A stretch of DNA of 32,086 bases from Phenylobacterium sp. RIFCSPHIGHO2_01_FULL_69_31 (GCF_001824475.1 NZ_MHXN01000037.1:143235-175320); one strand, 5' to 3'; shown: positions 17,083-25,385, counted from the stretch's first letter. The notes: a model not told the origin generated them from the sequence alone. Made by a program: numbers and translations.

Positions 17083-18409
17083 CCGTCCGACGGCCCCGCT
17101 GCTGGTCCAGTTGCTGACGCTGACGGGCCTGACGCTGGTGGCCGCCTGGCTGATCAGCTCGCTGCTGCTCTTCTTCCTGCCGCCGCCGGCGCCGGATTTC
17201 TACCGGATCTCCGAGATCGAACAGACCTTCCACGGCTCGGCGCCGGTCTTCACCGAGCGCCAGCCGCTGGTCCTGACGGAACAGGACCGCCCGCCCGCGC
17301 CGGTGCTGGAGGGCAAGAGCATCCCGGCCATCCGCGACAAGATCGCCGAGAACCTGGGCGTGCCCTCGTCCCAGGTGGTGATCGCCGGCGAGCGCGGCCC
17401 CCTCTCCGACCGGCGGGTCGGCCGGATCATCCGCGACCGGGTGGCGCGCGCGGGCATGAGCGAGGAGGAGCATTTCCTGATCTCGCCGTTCAACGTGGGT
17501 GTCCGGCAGGCCGACGGGCGGTGGAAGGTCGTCCATCCGGAGGTCCCGTTCGGCCTCAGCGACTGGCAGCAGCGGGTGGCCCTGTGGTTCGCCCTGTCGG
17601 CCCTGGCCATGTCGCCGGTGGCCTGGATCTACGCCCGCCGGCTGTCGAAGCCGATCCAGGTGTTCGCGGACGCCGCCGAGCGCCTGGGCCGCGACCCCCG
17701 CGCCCCGCCGTTGGAGGTCAAGGGGCCGGCCGAGGTGGCGACCGCCGCCCGGGCCTTCAACGAGATGCAGGGACGCCTGCGCCGCTACGTCGAGGACCGC
17801 ACGGCGATGATGGGCGCCATCGCCCACGACCTGCGCACGCCGCTGACGCGCCTGCGCTTCCGGATCGAGAGCCTGCCTGAGGACCAGCGGTCGAAGTACG
17901 CCTCCGATCTGGACCAGATGGAGGAGATGATCACCGCCACCCTCGCCTTCGTGCGCGACGCCACCAAGGCCGGCGAGCGGACGCCCCTGGAGCTGTCGTC
18001 CCTGGTGGAGAGCCTGTGCGACGAGATGGCCGAGACGGGGGCGAAGGCCGAGGCCGAGCCCAGCGAGAAGGTGGTGCTGGAGGGCGATCCCATGGCCCTG
18101 CGCCGCCTGGTGGCCAACCTGCTGGAGAACGCGGTGAAGTTCGGCGGCCAGGCGCGGGCGCGGGTCTTCCAGCGCGACGGCCATGCCGTGGTGGAGATCG
18201 ACGACGACGGGCCCGGCATTCCCGAGAAGGACGCCGAGAAGGTGTTCGAGCCCTTCTACCGCCGCGAGCCGTCGCGCAGCCGGCAGACCGGCGGGATCGG
18301 CCTGGGCCTGGCGGTCGTGCGCTCGATCGCCCGCGGCCACGGCGGCGACGTCAGCCTGATCAACCGGACCGGCGGAGGCCTCACCGCCCGGGTCGAACTG
18401 CCGCTGTAA
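17069..18409 (+). CDS. Sensor histidine kinase (HAMP, HisKA, HATPase)
   Basis: This is a 446-residue EnvZ/BaeS-like membrane kinase. Transmembrane helix 1 covers about residues 11-37, followed by a periplasmic sensor of roughly 130 residues and helix 2 near 172-190. A HAMP linker runs to about 243. The phospho-acceptor is His253 in AIAHDLRTPLTRLRFR. The ATPase domain contains the N box NLLENAVKF, DDDGPGIP (G1) and GGIGLGLAVVRSI (G2). GTG at 17069 is used as the start; GGGAAGG upstream, inside the duplicated 29-base unit, supplies the ribosome site. It pairs with the OmpR-type regulator immediately upstream and precedes a MacA-like adaptor by 108 bases, suggesting it senses envelope stress or an exported compound. 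Confidence 0.94.
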   Translation: MKSFGRPTAPLLVQLLTLTGLTLVAAWLISSLLLFFLPPPAPDFYRISEIEQTFHGSAPVFTERQPLVLTEQDRPPAPVLEGKSIPAIRDKIAENLGVPSSQVVIAGERGPLSDRRVGRIIRDRVARAGMSEEEHFLISPFNVGVRQADGRWKVVHPEVPFGLSDWQQRVALWFALSALAMSPVAWIYARRLSKPIQVFADAAERLGRDPRAPPLEVKGPAEVATAARAFNEMQGRLRRYVEDRTAMMGAIAHDLRTPLTRLRFRIESLPEDQRSKYASDLDQMEEMITATLAFVRDATKAGERTPLELSSLVESLCDEMAETGAKAEAEPSEKVVLEGDPMALRRLVANLLENAVKFGGQARARVFQRDGHAVVEIDDDGPGIPEKDAEKVFEPFYRREPSRSRQTGGIGLGLAVVRSIARGHGGDVSLINRTGGGLTARVELPL

Positions 18410-18517
18410 CGCGTCCACGTTCCGGCCACAGGCCGAAACGAAAGTGAAATCGACCCGCAAAGGAGCTCTGGCCTAGTCACGACGGGTTCATCCGGACCCG
18501 CCGATACTTGGGACGAC

Positions 18518-20074
18518 ATGAGCCTGAACCAGACCCCTCGCCGCCGCGCCTTCCGCATACCCCGCGCAGCCTGGATCACAGTGGCCGTCATCGGCCTGAT
18601 CATTGCGGCGCTCGTCGGCTGGCAGATGCGTCCCAAGCCCGAGAAGGACCCCTACCGCTTCGGCGCCATCGAGCGCGGCGACATCACCCGCTCGGTCTCC
18701 GCCTCCGGCAGCCTGCAGGCGCTGGTCACGGTGGACGTGGGCTCGCAGATCTCCGGACAGGTGACGACTGTGCTGGCCGACTTCAACGACGAGGTGAAGG
18801 CGGGGCAGACCCTGGCGATCCTGGACCCCCAGACCTACCAGTCGCGCGTGGCGCAGGGCCAGGCCGACATCCAGGCCGGCCAGGCGGCCGTGCGCCAGGC
18901 CCAGGCGACGCTGGAGAACGCCCAGGCCGACTACAGCCGCAAGAAGACCCTGGTGGACCAGGGCTGGTACGCCGCCAGCACCCTGGACCAGGCCACCGCC
19001 GCGCTGAAGACCGCCCGGGCCAATGTGGCCGCCGCCCAGGCGCGGGTGACCCAGAGCCGCGCTTCGCTGCGCAGCCAGCGGGTGGACCTGGGCCGCACGA
19101 CCATCGTCTCGCCCATCGACGGCATCGTGGTGGACCGCAAGGTGGAGCCCGGCAACACGGTGGCCGCCAGCCTGCAGGCCCCGGTGCTGTTCACGATCGC
19201 CCAGGACCTGTCGAAGGTGGAGGTCAAGATCTCGGTCGACGAGGCCGACGTGGGCCAGCTGCAGGAAGGCCAGATGGTGCGGTTCACCGTCGACGCGTTT
19301 CCGGAGGACACGTTCGAGGGGATCGTGACCCAGGTGCGCAAGCAGCCGACCACCGACCAGAACGTGGTCAGCTACACCGTCATCGCCGAGGCGGATAATC
19401 CCCAGCGCAAGCTGCTGCCCGGGATGACCGCGAACGCCGACATCATCATCGACACCAAGCGCAACGTCCTGAAGGTCCCGGCCCAGGCGCTGCGCTGGAG
19501 CCCGCCCTCGGAGGGCCGCAGCGCCAATCGGAGCGCCGGGAACGTGATGGCCGGTCCCGCGAGCGGCGGCGGCGTCCGGCAGGGCGGCGGCGGCATGGGC
19601 GGCCGCATCGTCGAGCAGCTGGATCTCGACGCCAAGCAGCAGAAGGCGTGGGCGCCGATCCAGGCCGACCTGCGGACGAAACTGCAGGCGGCGCGGGCCT
19701 CGGCGGCGGGCAACCCCGCGGCCATGCGCGAGGCCGTGGCCAAGACGATGAACGAGGCGCTGAGTAAGCTGGAGCCGCTGCTGCGCCCCGACCAGAAGGC
19801 CAAGCTGGCGGCGCTGCGGGCCACCATGGCCCAGGGCCGTGGCCGGACCGGCGGCCTGCGCGCCGGGACGGTCTATGTGCTGCGCGACAAGAAGCCGGTC
19901 CCGATCTCCGTCCGCGTCGGCGCCACGGACGGCTCCTACACCGAGATCGTCAGCCGCGAGCTGAAGCCGGGCGACCAGGTGATCGTCGGCGGCGGGCCGC
20001 GGCCCAAGGCCCAGGTCGGCGCCCCGATGGGCGGCCCGCCCGGCGCGGGCGGCGGCGTCCGGGTCCGGATGTAG
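18518..20074 (+). CDS. macA: MacA-like periplasmic adaptor with an inserted Spy/CpxP-like helical segment
   Basis: This 518-residue membrane-fusion protein links an inner-membrane ABC exporter to an outer-membrane channel. A cytoplasmic basic tail (NQTPRRRAFRIPR) precedes one membrane anchor at about 18-35. The split lipoyl halves appear as VSASGSLQALVTVDVGSQIS near the N-terminus and TIVSPIDGIVVDRKVEPGNTV after the hairpin. The coiled coil (about 105-195) has the pattern QADIQAGQAAVRQAQATLENA. The beta-barrel follows. An insertion at about residues 330-447, after VPAQALRW, contains a Gly-rich stretch, then LDLDAKQQKAWAPI (from 368) and LLRPDQKAKLAALRA (from 421). It resembles the LTxxQ repeats of Spy/CpxP. 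Membrane-proximal strands resume at GTVYVLRDKKPVPI. The gene sits 11 bases before the ABC ATPase. Confidence 0.9.
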   Translation: MSLNQTPRRRAFRIPRAAWITVAVIGLIIAALVGWQMRPKPEKDPYRFGAIERGDITRSVSASGSLQALVTVDVGSQISGQVTTVLADFNDEVKAGQTLAILDPQTYQSRVAQGQADIQAGQAAVRQAQATLENAQADYSRKKTLVDQGWYAASTLDQATAALKTARANVAAAQARVTQSRASLRSQRVDLGRTTIVSPIDGIVVDRKVEPGNTVAASLQAPVLFTIAQDLSKVEVKISVDEADVGQLQEGQMVRFTVDAFPEDTFEGIVTQVRKQPTTDQNVVSYTVIAEADNPQRKLLPGMTANADIIIDTKRNVLKVPAQALRWSPPSEGRSANRSAGNVMAGPASGGGVRQGGGGMGGRIVEQLDLDAKQQKAWAPIQADLRTKLQAARASAAGNPAAMREAVAKTMNEALSKLEPLLRPDQKAKLAALRATMAQGRGRTGGLRAGTVYVLRDKKPVPISVRVGATDGSYTEIVSRELKPGDQVIVGGGPRPKAQVGAPMGGPPGAGGGVRVRM

Positions 20075-20085
20075 GCGCAGGGTCG

Positions 20086-20769
20086 ATGATCGACATCCAG
20101 GATCTGCGCAAGGTCTACATCATGGGCGAGGAAGGGGTTCAGGCGCTGGGCGGCGTCAGCCTGACGATCGAGCGCGGCGAGTACGTGGCGATCATCGGGC
20201 CCTCCGGCTCGGGCAAGTCGACGCTGATGAACATCCTGGGCGGCCTGGACCGTCCCACCAGCGGCGCCTACCGCTTCGAAGGCGAGGATGTCAGCGGCTT
20301 CACGGACGACGAGCTGGCCGACTTCCGGCGCCAGCGGATCGGGTTCGTGTTCCAGTCCTTCCAGCTGCTGCCGCGCCTCAGCGCCCTGCAGAACGTCGAG
20401 CTGCCGATGATCTACGCCGGCATGGCGCCGAAGGAACGGCGCGCGCGGGCCGCCGAGCTGCTGGAGCGCGTGGGCCTGGGCGCGCGCCTGGGGCATCGGC
20501 CCACGCAGCTCTCGGGCGGCCAGCAGCAGCGGGTGGCCATCGCCCGCAGCCTGGCCAACCGCCCCGACCTGCTGCTGGCCGACGAGCCCACCGGCGCCCT
20601 GGACACCAGCACCGGCGAGGAGGTGCTGGCTCTGTTCGAGGAACTGAACGCCGGCGGCCTGACCCTGGCGGTGGTGACGCACGATCCGGAAGTGGCCGAC
20701 ATGGCCCACCGGCGGGTGTCGTTCCGCGACGGGCTGATCGTCTCGGACGAGCGGGGGCGCAAGGCATGA
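20086..20769 (+). CDS. MacB/LolD-type ABC transporter ATPase subunit
   Basis: This 227-residue ATPase drives the MacAB-type exporter from the cytoplasmic face. Walker A is GPSGSGKST (residues 38-46), the Q-loop is [14 protein letters not shown], the signature is [12 protein letters not shown], Walker B is [12 protein letters not shown], and the H-loop is VVTHDPE. In E. coli MacB the ATPase and permease are one chain; here they are two genes overlapping by ATGA, a common arrangement in alphaproteobacteria. The ATG at 20086 lies 11 bases after the adaptor stop, with GCAGGG just upstream as a modest ribosome site. The LolD/MacB/FtsE subfamily cannot be separated by the ATPase alone, but the adaptor and permease neighbours indicate MacB-type mechanotransmission. 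Confidence 0.93.
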   Translation: MIDIQDLRKVYIMGEEGVQALGGVSLTIERGEYVAIIGPSGSGKSTLMNILGGLDRPTSGAYRFEGEDVSGFTDDELADFRRQRIGFVFQSFQLLPRLSALQNVELPMIYAGMAPKERRARAAELLERVGLGARLGHRPTQLSGGQQQRVAIARSLANRPDLLLADEPTGALDTSTGEEVLALFEELNAGGLTLAVVTHDPEVADMAHRRVSFRDGLIVSDERGRKA

Positions 20770-22007
20770 CCTCCGACGGCATGAAGTCCTTCGAACTCGT
20801 CCGCTTCGCCCTGGGCGCGATCCTCGCCCACCCGATGCGCAGCGTGCTGACTTCGCTGGGCGTGGTGATCGGCGTGGCGGCCGTGGTGATGATGACCTCC
20901 ATCGGCATGGGGGCGCAGCAGCGGGTCACCCAGGCGATCTCCGGCCTGGGCTCCAACCTCATCATCGTGACGCCGAACTTCCAGCGCGGACCGGTCTCGC
21001 AGGCGGCCGGCGGCGGCTTCTCGCTGCGCGACGGCGACGCCGAAGCCATCGCCAGGCAGGTGGAAGACGTGGAGGCCGTGGCGCCCCTCGTCCGCGGCCA
21101 GGCCCAACTGGCGTCGGACGGCGCCAACTGGAACACCCAGATCCAGGGCGTGACACCCCCCTACCTCGTCGCCCGCGACCTGAAGATCGCCTCGGGCCGC
21201 ATGTTCGACGAGAACGAGGCGCGCCAGGGCCGCAAGGTCGTGGTGGTCGGCCCGACCGTGGCGCGCGAGCTGTGGGGCGACAGCGATCCCGTCGGGCGGC
21301 GCGTGCGGGTGCGGACCGTGCCCTTCGAAGTGATCGGCGTGCTGGAATCCAAGGGCCAGGCGGGCTTCGGCCAGGACCAGGACGACGTGGTGCTCGCCCC
21401 CCTCTCCGCCGTGCGCTCGCGGATCGCGGGCCGGCGCAGCCGGGGCGACAGCGTCCAGACGATCTATGTGAAGGCCGTCGACGAGGAGAGCCTGGACCGG
21501 GTGCAGGAGGACGTCACCAACCTGCTCCGCGACCAGCACAAGATCCGACAGGGCGAGGAGGACGATTTCCAGACCCAGAACATGGCCTCGATCCTCGAGG
21601 CCAGCCAGGCGGCGGTCGGCACGTTCACGGTGCTCCTTGCTGCGGTCGCCGGGGTCTCCCTCGTGGTGGGCGGCGTCGGGATCATGAACATCATGCTGGT
21701 GGCGGTGACCGAGCGGACGCGGGAGATCGGCCTGCGCATGGCCCTGGGCGCCAAGCGCTCGCACGTCCTGATCCAGTTCGCGCTGGAGTCGGTCTCGCTG
21801 TCGCTGGTGGGCGGGCTGATCGGGCTGACCATCGGCGTCCTGGGCGCCTTCGCGATCGCCAAGCTGGGCGACTGGCCGGCCGCCGTGCCCGCCTGGGCGG
21901 GGCCGCTGGCGCTGGGGTTCTCGGTGGTCGTCGGGCTGGTTTTCGGGGCCTATCCGTCGTGGCGCGCGGCGCGCCTGGACCCCATCGAGGCCCTTCGCCG
22001 CGAATAA
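20766..22007 (+). CDS. MacB-like ABC transporter permease
   Basis: This is a 413-residue type VII ABC permease. The first membrane helix (about 26-47, [20 protein letters not shown]) is followed by a ~240-residue periplasmic MacB_PCD domain ([10 protein letters not shown] to the DDFQTQN region). Three C-terminal helices (about 288-316, 340-365 and 378-400) form the FtsX domain with the signature [24 protein letters not shown] and end in [15 protein letters not shown]. The start overlaps the ATPase stop as ATGA; an internal ATG at 20781 is possible. It works with the adaptor and ATPase to export substrates such as macrolides, siderophores or peptides from the periplasm; the substrate here is unknown. 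The upstream two-component pair is the likely regulator. Confidence 0.94.
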   Translation: MTSDGMKSFELVRFALGAILAHPMRSVLTSLGVVIGVAAVVMMTSIGMGAQQRVTQAISGLGSNLIIVTPNFQRGPVSQAAGGGFSLRDGDAEAIARQVEDVEAVAPLVRGQAQLASDGANWNTQIQGVTPPYLVARDLKIASGRMFDENEARQGRKVVVVGPTVARELWGDSDPVGRRVRVRTVPFEVIGVLESKGQAGFGQDQDDVVLAPLSAVRSRIAGRRSRGDSVQTIYVKAVDEESLDRVQEDVTNLLRDQHKIRQGEEDDFQTQNMASILEASQAAVGTFTVLLAAVAGVSLVVGGVGIMNIMLVAVTERTREIGLRMALGAKRSHVLIQFALESVSLSLVGGLIGLTIGVLGAFAIAKLGDWPAAVPAWAGPLALGFSVVVGLVFGAYPSWRAARLDPIEALRRE

Positions 22008-22084
22008 GTCTCAGGTCCTAACGCAACCATGGCGCCGCCTTGGGGGTTAGCCTCACCGCAAGCCCTACCCGAGGAGACCTCTCG

Positions 22085-22297
22085 ATGCCCACCGTCGACA
22101 CAGGCAAGCCCCGCGCGCGGCGCGGTTTTGCCGCCATGAACCCCGAACGCCGCCGCGAGATCGCCCGCAAGGGCGGAGCCAGCGTGCCCAGCGAGAAGCG
22201 CAGCTTCGCGAAGGACCGCGACCTCGCGGCCCAGGCTGGCCGCAAGGGCGGCGAAGCCTCCCGCGGCGGCGGCCGCACCCGCGGTCGCGAAAGCTAG
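22085..22297 (+). CDS. KGG-repeat stress-induced small protein
   Basis: This is a 70-residue basic, hydrophilic protein with two KGG motifs: FAAMNPERRREIARKGGASV and RDLAAQAGRKGGEASRGG. They match the stress-induced bacterial acidophilic repeat (Con-10/YciG type). Family members in enterobacteria and alphaproteobacteria are expressed under general stress or stationary phase, and their molecular role is unclear. The ATG at 22085 is preceded by GAGGAG at 22071-22076. A terminator follows at 22328. It lies 77 bases after the MacB permease gene. I searched the upstream gap for a GGAAC-N16/17-CGTT stress promoter and found none, so it may be read from the macAB message or an unrecognised promoter. 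Confidence 0.85.
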   Translation: MPTVDTGKPRARRGFAAMNPERRREIARKGGASVPSEKRSFAKDRDLAAQAGRKGGEASRGGGRTRGRES

Positions 22298-22327
22298 GAT
22301 TTCCCGTCGCCCCCGACGCCGGAGATC

Positions 22328-22353
22328 AGCGGACGCCTCACGGCGTCCGCTTT
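22328..22353 (+). terminator. Terminator hairpin after the KGG gene
   Basis: A perfect 10-bp stem AGCGGACGCC (22328-22337), loop TCAC, GGCGTCCGCT (22342-22351) is followed by a short TT run. It separates the KGG gene from the convergent ergothioneine gene ending at 22375 and may serve both. The T-tract is short, so efficiency is uncertain. Confidence 0.65.
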
Positions 22354-22374
22354 CGGCTGTCTGAACCCTCGGCC

Positions 22375-24591
22375 CTAGGCGCGCAGCAGGACCATCCCGA
22401 AGGCCGGGTCCTCGCTGACCCAGCGCCGCTCCAGCTTCCAGCCCGCCGCGCGGGCCAGGGCCGCCATCCGCTCGATCGTGAACTTGTAGGAGTTCTCGGT
22501 GTGGATCGTTTCGCCCTCGGCGAAGCGGAACGTCCGGCCGGCAGCCTGGACGCTCTGGTCCCTCAGGCTCACCAGATGCATCTCGATTCGGCTCTCGGCG
22601 GCGTTCCACACCGCGCGATGGGCGAAGGCGTCAAGGTCGAAGTCCCCGCCCAGCTCGCGATTGATGCGTTTGAGCAGGTTCTTGTTGAAGGCCGCCGTGA
22701 CGCCCTGGGCGTCGTCGTAGGCGGCCACCAGGGTGCGCTCGTCCTTCACCAGGTCGATCCCGACCAGGAACGCTGCCCCCTCCCCCAGCAGCCGCCGCGC
22801 GCTGACCAGGAAGGCCCGCGCCTCGTCCGGCGTGAAGTTGCCGATGGTCGATCCGGGGAAGAAGCCGACGACCGGCCGCCCCTCGGTCTCGGGCGGCAGG
22901 CGCAGGGCGTTGGTGAAGTCGTCACGCAGCGGCGCCACGGTCAGTTCGGGATAGTCGGCGCGGATGGCCTGGGCGGCTCCCTCCAGCGCCGAAGCGCTGA
23001 TGTCGATGGGCGCATAGACCGCCACTTGCGGCGCGGCGTCCAGCACGATGCGGGTTTTGGTGCTGGCGCCCGAGCCGAACTCCACCAGGGCGGCGCCCTC
23101 GGGGATGTGGCGGGCGATCTCCCCGGCGGCCCCCTCCAGCAGCGCCACCTCGGTGCGCGTGGGATAGTACTCCGGCAGCTCGGTGATCGCTTCGAACAGC
23201 TCCGAGCCTTCGGCGTCGTAGAAGTGCTTGGGCGGCATCGACTTGTGCGGCTTCGACAGTCCCGCCGCCACATCCGCCTCGAGGTCCGACGCCTGGCCGT
23301 CCTCGCCGGCGCCGTCCAGGGCGAGACGCAGGCCCGAGAACATCCAGCGCTGATGCGGATAGAAGAAGTTGCGATAGGTGGCGCGCACATGGCCGGCGGG
23401 CGTGACGCAAGCGCCGCCGCGCAGGACGAACTGGCCCGACATGAACTTGCCGTTGTACTCGCCGACCGCGCCCTTGGCGGCCTTGAAGCCGGGGTACGGG
23501 AGGTAGGCGCTGCGGGTCCATTCCCAGAGGTCGCCGAACATCTGCCGCAGGCCGGGGCCCTCGGGCGCCGCCAGGGGGCCGAGGTGGCCGGAATTCACGA
23601 ACTCGCCCTCGACGGGCCGGCCGGCGGCGGCATGCTCCCACTCCGCTTCCGTCGGCAGGCGCGCGCCCGCCCAGGCGGCGTAGGCGTCGGCCTCGTAGTA
23701 GCTGAGGTGGCTGACGGGCTGGGCCGGGTCCAGCGCACGAAGGCCGCTCAGCCCCATGATCCGCCACCCGTCCGGCGTCTCGCGCCAGTAGATCGGCGCC
23801 CGCCAGTCCTCCGCCCGGACCAGGGCCCAGCCTTCGGACAGCCAAAGCTCTGGCCGCGCGTAGCCGCCGTCCGCCATGAACGCGAGCCATTCGCCGTTGG
23901 TCACCAGCCGGTCGGCGAGGCGGAACGGCTCCAGCCACACGCGGTGGCGCGGGCCCTCGTTGTCGAAGGCGAAGCCCGGGCCATCGTGACCGATCTCCAC
24001 CAGGCCGCCCTCGAAGCTGACGTATCCCAGCGGGCTGCCCGGGCGAACCGGCGCAGCGCGCGGCGGCGCGAAGGCGGGCGACACCGGCGACTGGGCGAAC
24101 AGGTGCAGGATGTCCATCAGGATCAGCTCCTGATGCTGCTCCTCGTGGGCCAGGCCCAGGTCCAGCAGGTGGTCGAGCCCGCCGAGGCCCCGGTTGAGCA
24201 GTGCGGCCATGCCGGCGTCGACGTGGGCGCGGTAGGCCAGGACGTCGGCCACCGAGGGGCGCGTGATCAGTCCGCGCGCCGGCCGCGGCTGCCGCGGACC
24301 GATGGCCTCGTAGTAGGAATTGAACAGATAGCCGAACTTCGGATCGAAGACCCGGTAACCCGGCAGATGCGGGGTCAGCAGGAACGTCTCGAAGAACCAG
24401 GTGGTGTGCGCCAGATGCCACTTTGTTGGGCTGGCGTCGGCCATGGACTGGGCGCCCATGTCCTCGGGCGTGAGGGAGCGGATCAATGCCTCTGACGCAC
24501 GGCGGACCGCCCTGTATCGTGACAGCGCGTCGGACGGGGACGCCTGTTCACGAGCGCGGGCGCGCTCTTCGGGACGGTCGGTATTGGTCAT
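22375..24591 (-). CDS. EgtB-EgtD fusion: ergothioneine sulfoxide synthase plus histidine trimethyltransferase
   Basis: One 738-residue frame carries both central steps of ergothioneine synthesis. Residues ~25-165 are a DinB-type domain with iron-ligand candidates in KWHLAHTTWFFE and HEEQHQE (His149, His153). Residues ~195-425 are the FGE-sulfatase fold (LPTEAEWEHAA, GGACVTPAGHVRATYRNFFY, MFSGLRLAL). Residues ~430-738 are an EgtD-type SAM methyltransferase: FYDAEGSELFEAITELPEYY, VEFGSGASTKT, YAPIDIS, FFPGSTIGNFTPDEA, IEMHLVS and HTENSYKFT. EgtD would make hercynine from histidine and EgtB would add the thiol donor with oxygen. No stop separates the halves. EgtD lacks only ~18 N-terminal residues compared with stand-alone enzymes, and an internal GTG at 23271 (residue 441) with GAGG upstream might also be used. 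The ATG at 24591 has GAGGGGAG upstream. A perfect EcfG-type promoter precedes it. OvoA was considered, but its methyltransferase is a different family. Confidence 0.9.
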   Translation of the reverse strand: MTNTDRPEERARAREQASPSDALSRYRAVRRASEALIRSLTPEDMGAQSMADASPTKWHLAHTTWFFETFLLTPHLPGYRVFDPKFGYLFNSYYEAIGPRQPRPARGLITRPSVADVLAYRAHVDAGMAALLNRGLGGLDHLLDLGLAHEEQHQELILMDILHLFAQSPVSPAFAPPRAAPVRPGSPLGYVSFEGGLVEIGHDGPGFAFDNEGPRHRVWLEPFRLADRLVTNGEWLAFMADGGYARPELWLSEGWALVRAEDWRAPIYWRETPDGWRIMGLSGLRALDPAQPVSHLSYYEADAYAAWAGARLPTEAEWEHAAAGRPVEGEFVNSGHLGPLAAPEGPGLRQMFGDLWEWTRSAYLPYPGFKAAKGAVGEYNGKFMSGQFVLRGGACVTPAGHVRATYRNFFYPHQRWMFSGLRLALDGAGEDGQASDLEADVAAGLSKPHKSMPPKHFYDAEGSELFEAITELPEYYPTRTEVALLEGAAGEIARHIPEGAALVEFGSGASTKTRIVLDAAPQVAVYAPIDISASALEGAAQAIRADYPELTVAPLRDDFTNALRLPPETEGRPVVGFFPGSTIGNFTPDEARAFLVSARRLLGEGAAFLVGIDLVKDERTLVAAYDDAQGVTAAFNKNLLKRINRELGGDFDLDAFAHRAVWNAAESRIEMHLVSLRDQSVQAAGRTFRFAEGETIHTENSYKFTIERMAALARAAGWKLERRWVSEDPAFGMVLLRA

Positions 24592-24709
24592 GAAACTCCC
24601 CTCGTCCGGCTCGAAGCTTCGCCTCGGCTCCCGCTGGCGAATGTGGGTACGAAACCGGAACACCACAATGGGTACGCCGATGCAGGGACTGCAACGGACG
24701 CCTGACGCC

Positions 24710-24734
24710 AACGCATCGCATCGTCACAGGTTCC
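24710..24734 (-). promoter_or_regulatory. EcfG-type general-stress promoter of the EgtB-EgtD gene
   Basis: On the minus strand, GGAAC (24734-24730), exactly 16 bases, then CGTT (24713-24710) fits the alphaproteobacterial EcfG/SigT consensus without mismatch. Transcription would start near 24703, giving a leader of about 110 bases before the ATG at 24591. Confidence 0.8.
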
Positions 24735-24755
24735 GCAAATCAACGTACGATAGTC

Positions 24756-24780
24756 GGAACGAACCCCCGCAGGCGGCGTT
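24756..24780 (+). promoter_or_regulatory. EcfG-type general-stress promoter of the sigma-factor gene
   Basis: GGAAC (24756-24760), 16 bases, then CGTT (24777-24780) fits the EcfG consensus without mismatch. It faces away from the promoter at 24710-24734; the two -35 boxes are 21 bases apart. Transcription would start near 24787, about 60 bases before the sigma ATG, which implies control of this EcfG-like sigma gene by itself or by another EcfG paralogue. Confidence 0.82.
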
Positions 24781-24845
24781 CAAGCCCTGCTGGTGGCAGG
24801 CGCTTGTTCCGGTCGGGGTCCGGAGCGTGACTTTGAGGGGATGGG

Positions 24846-25385
24846 ATGGACTCCACCGCGAGTTGGCGTGACGAGGTCGTCGGCCTGATTCCGGCGTTGC
24901 GGGCGTTCGCCTGGTCGCTGAGCCACAACGGGTCCGACGCGGACGACCTGGTGCAGGACACCCTGATCAAGGCGTGGTCGAACCGCGACAAGTTCGAGGT
25001 GGGCACGAACCTGCGCGCCTGGCTCTTCACCATCCTTCGGAACACCTACTACACGAACGTACTGCGGCGGCGCCGCGAGGTGCGGGACGAGCTGGGCGAA
25101 TACGCCAGCACCCTGCACTCGCCGCCGACCCAGGACTGGAGCGTGGCCATGCGGGCGCTCCAGACGGCGCTGCTGCAGCTGCCCGACGAGCACCGGGAGG
25201 CCCTGATCCTGGTGGGCGCCGCCGGCCTCTCCTACGAAGAGGCGGCCGAGATCTGCGGCTGCGCGCTGGGCACGATCAAGAGCCGGGTGAACCGGGCGCG
25301 GGTGCGGCTGCTGAAGATCATGGACGCAGAGGACGCGTCCGACGTCATGGCTCTGGAGACGATGACGATCGCGGGATCGGCTTAG
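24846..25385 (+). CDS. EcfG-like ECF sigma factor (general stress response)
   Basis: This 179-residue ECF sigma factor directs RNA polymerase to stress promoters. Sigma region 2 spans about residues 8-78 (VGLIPALRAFAWSLSHN, ADDLVQDTLIKAW, GTNLRAWLFTILRN). Region 4 spans about 105-160 (LPDEHREALILVGAAGLSYE, then EAAEICGCALGTIKSRVNRAR). The strings LRAFA, GTNLRAWLFTILRN and EEAAEICGCALGTIKSRV closely resemble SigT/SigU of Caulobacter, the EcfG (ECF15) group that is held by NepR and released by PhyR. The ATG at 24846 has GAGGGG five bases upstream. A perfect EcfG promoter precedes it. No phyR lies in the window, so this may be a secondary EcfG paralogue. Its last 41 bases overlap a convergent NepR-like ORF. 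Confidence 0.92.
   Translation: MDSTASWRDEVVGLIPALRAFAWSLSHNGSDADDLVQDTLIKAWSNRDKFEVGTNLRAWLFTILRNTYYTNVLRRRREVRDELGEYASTLHSPPTQDWSVAMRALQTALLQLPDEHREALILVGAAGLSYEEAAEICGCALGTIKSRVNRARVRLLKIMDAEDASDVMALETMTIAGSA

Noticed and set aside
22008..22084. Expected stress promoter before the KGG gene
   Set aside because: No GGAAC or CGTT with proper spacing is present, so none is claimed.
22375..24591. OvoA (ovothiol synthase) as identity of the fused sulfoxide synthase
   Set aside because: OvoA also has a C-terminal methyltransferase, but here that half has the EgtD hallmarks (FYDAEGSELFEAITELPEYYPTR and the HTENSYKF region), pointing to ergothioneine.
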